Of a DNA stretch of 8,115 bases, positions 5,939 through 8,115 are shown in pieces. Numbering within the stretch: the stretch's first letter is position 1; every line of letters starts with the position of its first letter. This stretch comes from Pyrinomonadaceae bacterium. Its GTDB lineage: Bacteria > Acidobacteriota > Blastocatellia > Pyrinomonadales > Pyrinomonadaceae. Location of the stretch: contig JAICPV010000078.1 in NCBI GenBank assembly GCA_025929655.1, forward strand, positions 1 to 8,115, in the 5' to 3' direction. The notes under the pieces are model-generated. The model saw only the letters and a list, made by a program, of their open reading frames with translations. It had not been told where the DNA came from and did no database searches. Made by a program: the position numbers and the translations under genes.

Positions 5939-5944
5939 TTTTAT

Positions 5945-6934
5945 ATGCACTATTTTCGCGTTCTTATTTTGATCATCACCGCCGTGATTACAGCAGTTCA
6001 CGTGTCCGCGCAGGACGATGATCCGGTGAAAATCGATTCGTCGATCGTTCGTCTGAATGTTGGGGTTGTGGATCAGCGTGGTCGCCCGATCACCACACTG
6101 GATCGAACTAGTTTTTCCATTTACGAAGACGGCGTGAAGCAGGACATCTCGCGTTTTGAGATGTCGACGGCGCCGTTCAGCGTGGTGATGCTCCTAGACA
6201 TGAGCGGGTCGACGAAAAGCTTTCGCCAAAACATCAAGCTTTCGGCCGCACGTTTCCTCGACGCCCTGGCACCTCACGACCGCGTAGCGGTGATCGAATT
6301 TTATTCGAAGATCAATTTGTTAAGCGATTTCTCTGCCGACAAGAGGATCGCCGCGCAGGCGATCGACCTCGCAAACGGTGAAGGCGAAACGAAACTTTAC
6401 AAAGCGATCCAGGCCGCACTTGACCGCCTGTCGAAGGAACGCACGCGTCGCAAGGCGATCGTTGTATTGACCGACGGCGTTGACACCGATGCGCGGAATG
6501 ACGACCGAAAGCTCTTATCCTCAAAAAAAGAGGATGAAATGGCAGACGCGATCCAATTGGAATCCAGCGACGCGCTCGTGAAGATACTTCGCAACGCCGA
6601 TCTGCAGGGGGTGACCATCTATCCTCTAGCGCTTCCGACCGGCGACCCGAAACGCCTCGCCGATCCTACTCCTCTGCAGATCGCAATGTACGAAGCGTCG
6701 CGTAAACGTCTTCAGCTTATCGCGGACCGAACCGGCGGCACCCTCAACGCGATCAACCGGCTCGAAGAGATGGGCAAGCTTTATGCGATAGTGGCTGCCG
6801 ACCTCCGTACGCTTTATACGATGGAGTACGATTCGTCCAACGACGCCCGTGACGGCAAATGGCGCTCGATCAGGATCGAAGTCGCCGGCACCGACCTGAT
6901 CGCCCGCTCTCGTCAGGGCTATTTCGCACGCTGA
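5945..6934 (+). CDS. Secreted VWFA-domain protein (acidobacterial VWA family)
   Basis: A 329-residue protein of the von Willebrand A type that is strongly expanded in Acidobacteriota (the VWFA-related acidobacterial family, TIGR03436 as I recall). It has a signal peptide: hydrophobic residues 4-18 and a VSA-QD cleavage site after about residue 22. A short N-terminal beta-rich region (about 30-72) holds the VVDQRGRPI and FSIYEDGVKQ pattern typical of the family. The VWA domain follows from about 78, with a complete metal-ion-dependent adhesion site: DMSGS (Asp85, Ser87, Ser89), Thr149 and TDG (Asp177). The end, RSRQGYFAR (321-329), matches the usual tail of the family. It would act outside the cytoplasm as a metal-dependent adhesion or protein-binding module; the ligand is unknown. 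ATG 5945 is preferred since it opens the signal peptide, though no Shine-Dalgarno is visible. It is transcribed away from the small zinc protein gene. Confidence 0.92.
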   Translation: MHYFRVLILIITAVITAVHVSAQDDDPVKIDSSIVRLNVGVVDQRGRPITTLDRTSFSIYEDGVKQDISRFEMSTAPFSVVMLLDMSGSTKSFRQNIKLSAARFLDALAPHDRVAVIEFYSKINLLSDFSADKRIAAQAIDLANGEGETKLYKAIQAALDRLSKERTRRKAIVVLTDGVDTDARNDDRKLLSSKKEDEMADAIQLESSDALVKILRNADLQGVTIYPLALPTGDPKRLADPTPLQIAMYEASRKRLQLIADRTGGTLNAINRLEEMGKLYAIVAADLRTLYTMEYDSSNDARDGKWRSIRIEVAGTDLIARSRQGYFAR

Positions 6935-6955
6935 GATCATGGACCTCAGATCTCA
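6932..6955 (+). other. Small hairpin overlapping the stop of the VWA gene
   Basis: TGAGATC (6932-6938) and GATCTCA (6949-6955) form a 7-base stem with a 10-base loop beginning at the stop codon itself. The T-run that should follow a factor-independent terminator is poor (ATTTAAT), so this may be an RNA-stabilising 3' end or a weak terminator. The rest of the gap up to the tRNA holds only a 5-base stem (6988-6992 with 7003-7007) and the tRNA promoter. Confidence 0.3.
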
Positions 6956-7016
6956 ATTTAATAGTTCGATTTACTTGTATAGCAGGATTCGCATGCGTTA
7001 TAGCGAAATGCAAAAC

Positions 7017-7046
7017 TTGACAACCAATTTACGCGGTTTGTAGTCT
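7017..7046 (+). promoter_or_regulatory. Promoter of the tRNA-Arg gene
   Basis: A perfect TTGACA -35 at 7017-7022 is followed by 18 bases and TAGTCT (7041-7046), which keeps the critical T, A and final T of a -10 element. The predicted start at about 7053 lies some 7 bases before the mature tRNA end at 7060. Confidence 0.55.
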
Positions 7047-7059
7047 ATCTATTCGCTTT

Positions 7060-7136
7060 GCACCCGTAGCTCAGCTGGATAGAGTGCTTGACTACGAATC
7101 AAGAGGTCGCATGTTCGAATCATGCCGGGTGTACCA
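7060..7136 (+). tRNA. tRNA-Arg (anticodon ACG), CCA encoded
   Basis: The full cloverleaf can be drawn. Acceptor stem 7060-7066 pairs with 7126-7132 (first pair G-U). The D stem GCTC (7069-7072) pairs with GAGT (7082-7085). The anticodon stem CTTGA (7087-7091) pairs with TCAAG (7099-7103) around the loop CTACGAA, placing anticodon ACG at 7094-7096. The T stem GCATG (7109-7113) pairs with CATGC (7121-7125) around TTCGAAT. The discriminator A (7133) and an encoded CCA (7134-7136) complete it. ACG is normally deaminated to ICG by TadA and then reads CGU, CGC and CGA. It is a single tRNA rather than part of a cluster and has its own promoter and terminator. Confidence 0.97.
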
Positions 7137-7143
7137 CCAACCG

Positions 7144-7172
7144 AAAAAAGACGGCTCAAAGGCCGTCTTTTT
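7144..7172. terminator. Bidirectional factor-independent terminator between tRNA-Arg and the convergent zinc-ribbon gene
   Basis: GACGGC (7150-7155) and GCCGTC (7162-7167) form a GC-rich stem with a 6-base loop. It is flanked by six A (7144-7149) and five T (7168-7172), so the stem can extend by A-T pairs and each strand ends in a T-run. On the plus strand it lies 8 bases after the tRNA CCA. On the minus strand it lies about 47 bases after the stop of the gene ending at 7219, so it probably serves both. Confidence 0.85.
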
Positions 7173-7218
7173 CATTGCAGAGCCAAAGCGTGCAAGGGCG
7201 TAACATTCAGCTTAAACC

Positions 7219-8082
7219 TTATTCCCCAAACCCGCTGACATCTGTTAGAGGCTGCGGCGTCAGGTTGAGCACGTTCGAACCGGGCTGAATGGTCACCGGC
7301 GAGCTCCAAAGCGCGAACCCCTCTCTGTTCGATGTGACCGCAAAAAGGTAATACATATCAGGTTCAATGTTCGAAAATTCAGCCTTTCCCGAACCGTCGG
7401 ATGTTGCCGTATGTTTTACGTGCGAACGGATTGCCGACATCGCGCGTCGCTGGAAATCGCCGTAACGATTCGGAAACGCGGCCGCCAAACCAAGGCTGCT
7501 CATCAGGGTCTGCCCCTCGATCGGTTCGACCCGGGCTTCGGTCAGTATCAGATCTACGTCCTTGTCCAAAAGATAGAATCTCGCGTTTCGCACCGGCGCC
7601 GCTCCATTCCGCGTTGCGATCTTCGCGTCGACTGTCACCGAACCTTTAGCAGGCGGTGCAACACCAGTCGAGGTGCCCGGCACCGTGGAAGTCGAAGGCG
7701 GATTGACACCGGAAGAAACCGGCGGATTCACGGTAGTCGAACTTCCCGGCACCGTCGTTGTCGAGGTAGATCCAGGCGCAGATTCGACCGGTGAGTCGCC
7801 CCGCGCGACATCACGCGAAGAGCCGGTTCGCGACGCGTTCACCTTCAGGTTCACGTTCGCATCGTCGTCGCCGCTCCGCATGAAAAAGAACAAGAACAGC
7901 AGTACAACTCCCGAGAGGACCGCGATCGGGATGATCACCCACTTCGGATCCGTTCCTTCGCGCCGCACCGGCACGACCTCTTTAACGACCGGTATCGTAC
8001 GCAGCGGCCTGCCGCAGACAGGGCACGCGACCGCTGAGTCGGAAACTTCATTTCCGCATTCAGGACAAACTATTAATGACAT
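7219..8082 (-). CDS. Zinc-ribbon, single-pass membrane protein with a Ser/Thr/Pro-rich stalk and a beta-sandwich-like C-terminal domain
   Basis: A 287-residue protein of unknown function. The N-terminal zinc ribbon has CPECG and CPVCG knuckles (Cys6, Cys9, Cys20, Cys23) of the kind that begins many bacterial membrane proteins. A transmembrane segment covers about 49-68. A low-complexity stalk (about 84-146) is rich in Ser, Thr, Pro, Val and Gly, with loose repeats of STSTVPG and VNPP types. The outer domain (about 148-280) starts with strands (SVTVDAKIA), has a helical insertion around 175-222 and returns to strands (KAEFSNIEPDMYYLFAVTS, then VTIQPGSNVLNL), a pattern like carboxypeptidase-regulatory or CnaB-type beta-sandwiches; this is inference. 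The ATG at 8082 has a strong Shine-Dalgarno. The gene converges on tRNA-Arg and shares its terminator. It may be a surface-anchored binding or structural protein. Confidence 0.8.
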   Translation of the reverse strand: MSLIVCPECGNEVSDSAVACPVCGRPLRTIPVVKEVVPVRREGTDPKWVIIPIAVLSGVVLLFLFFFMRSGDDDANVNLKVNASRTGSSRDVARGDSPVESAPGSTSTTTVPGSSTTVNPPVSSGVNPPSTSTVPGTSTGVAPPAKGSVTVDAKIATRNGAAPVRNARFYLLDKDVDLILTEARVEPIEGQTLMSSLGLAAAFPNRYGDFQRRAMSAIRSHVKHTATSDGSGKAEFSNIEPDMYYLFAVTSNREGFALWSSPVTIQPGSNVLNLTPQPLTDVSGFGE

Positions 8083-8089
8083 ATCATTA

Positions 8090-8096
8090 CCCTCCC
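8090..8096 (-). promoter_or_regulatory. Strong Shine-Dalgarno of the zinc-ribbon membrane protein gene
   Basis: The minus strand reads GGGAGGG seven bases ahead of the ATG at 8082. It is the best ribosome site in the window and fixes this start. Most other genes here lack a comparable site. The remaining 19 bases to the window edge hold no recognisable promoter. Confidence 0.75.
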
Positions 8097-8115
8097 AAAT
8101 TTCGGATCAATATGA

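Noticed and set aside
1..8115. CRISPR array, insertion sequence, toxin-antitoxin or phage defence genes
   Set aside because: No regularly spaced repeats, transposase, integrase, nuclease or toxin motifs were found on either strand; every long frame is accounted for by the genes listed.

Overview
The window reads as chromosomal DNA of moderate GC content from an acidobacterium, most likely a Blastocatellia/Pyrinomonadaceae-type lineage. The main pointers are a von Willebrand A protein of the kind typical of Acidobacteriota (positions 5945-6934), a bacterial Ser/Thr kinase with a long disordered linker, a secreted TPR protein and an ECF sigma/anti-sigma pair whose anti-sigma factor has an unusual periplasmic domain. 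The taxonomic call is inference from family content; no rRNA is present. I see no phage, insertion sequence, CRISPR or plasmid genes.

Left part (1-1829, + strand): a 192-base leader region holds a good match to a sigma-E-like ECF promoter (GGAAC at 97-101, TCTAA at 120-124), then a palindromic repeat. The ECF sigma factor follows (193-843). A 182-base spacer bracketed by a 26-base imperfect inverted repeat comes next, then a membrane-bound zinc-finger anti-sigma factor (1026-1829). This is a classical self-activating envelope-signalling module with an unusually structured spacer.

Middle part (1832-5835, - strand, read right to left): a small membrane protein with a zinc module on each side of its transmembrane segment (5835-5326), a transmembrane Ser/Thr kinase (5223-3259) and an exported TPR protein (3244-1832, possible start 3262). 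Kinase and TPR genes are tightly coupled: the kinase stop lies inside or just before the TPR start. The TPR gene ends only 2 bases from the stop of the convergent anti-sigma gene.

Right part: the VWA protein (5945-6934, +) diverges from the small zinc protein. A tRNA-Arg(ACG) with its own promoter, encoded CCA and a strong terminator follows (7060-7136, +). Converging on it is a zinc-ribbon membrane protein with a Ser/Thr/Pro-rich stalk and a beta-sandwich-like C-terminal domain (8082-7219, -).

Overall theme: five of the seven protein genes encode products that appear to be membrane-anchored or exported (the VWA protein and TPR protein by signal sequence; anti-sigma, kinase and both zinc proteins by a transmembrane segment make six if all are counted), and at least two signal-transduction routes (sigma/anti-sigma and Ser/Thr phosphorylation) lie side by side. 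A direct functional link between them is not shown by the sequence. The most intriguing points are the inverted repeat bracketing the sigma/anti-sigma spacer, a ladder of threonine motifs in the kinase linker that look like FHA-docking or autophosphorylation sites, and the two-zinc-module membrane protein.
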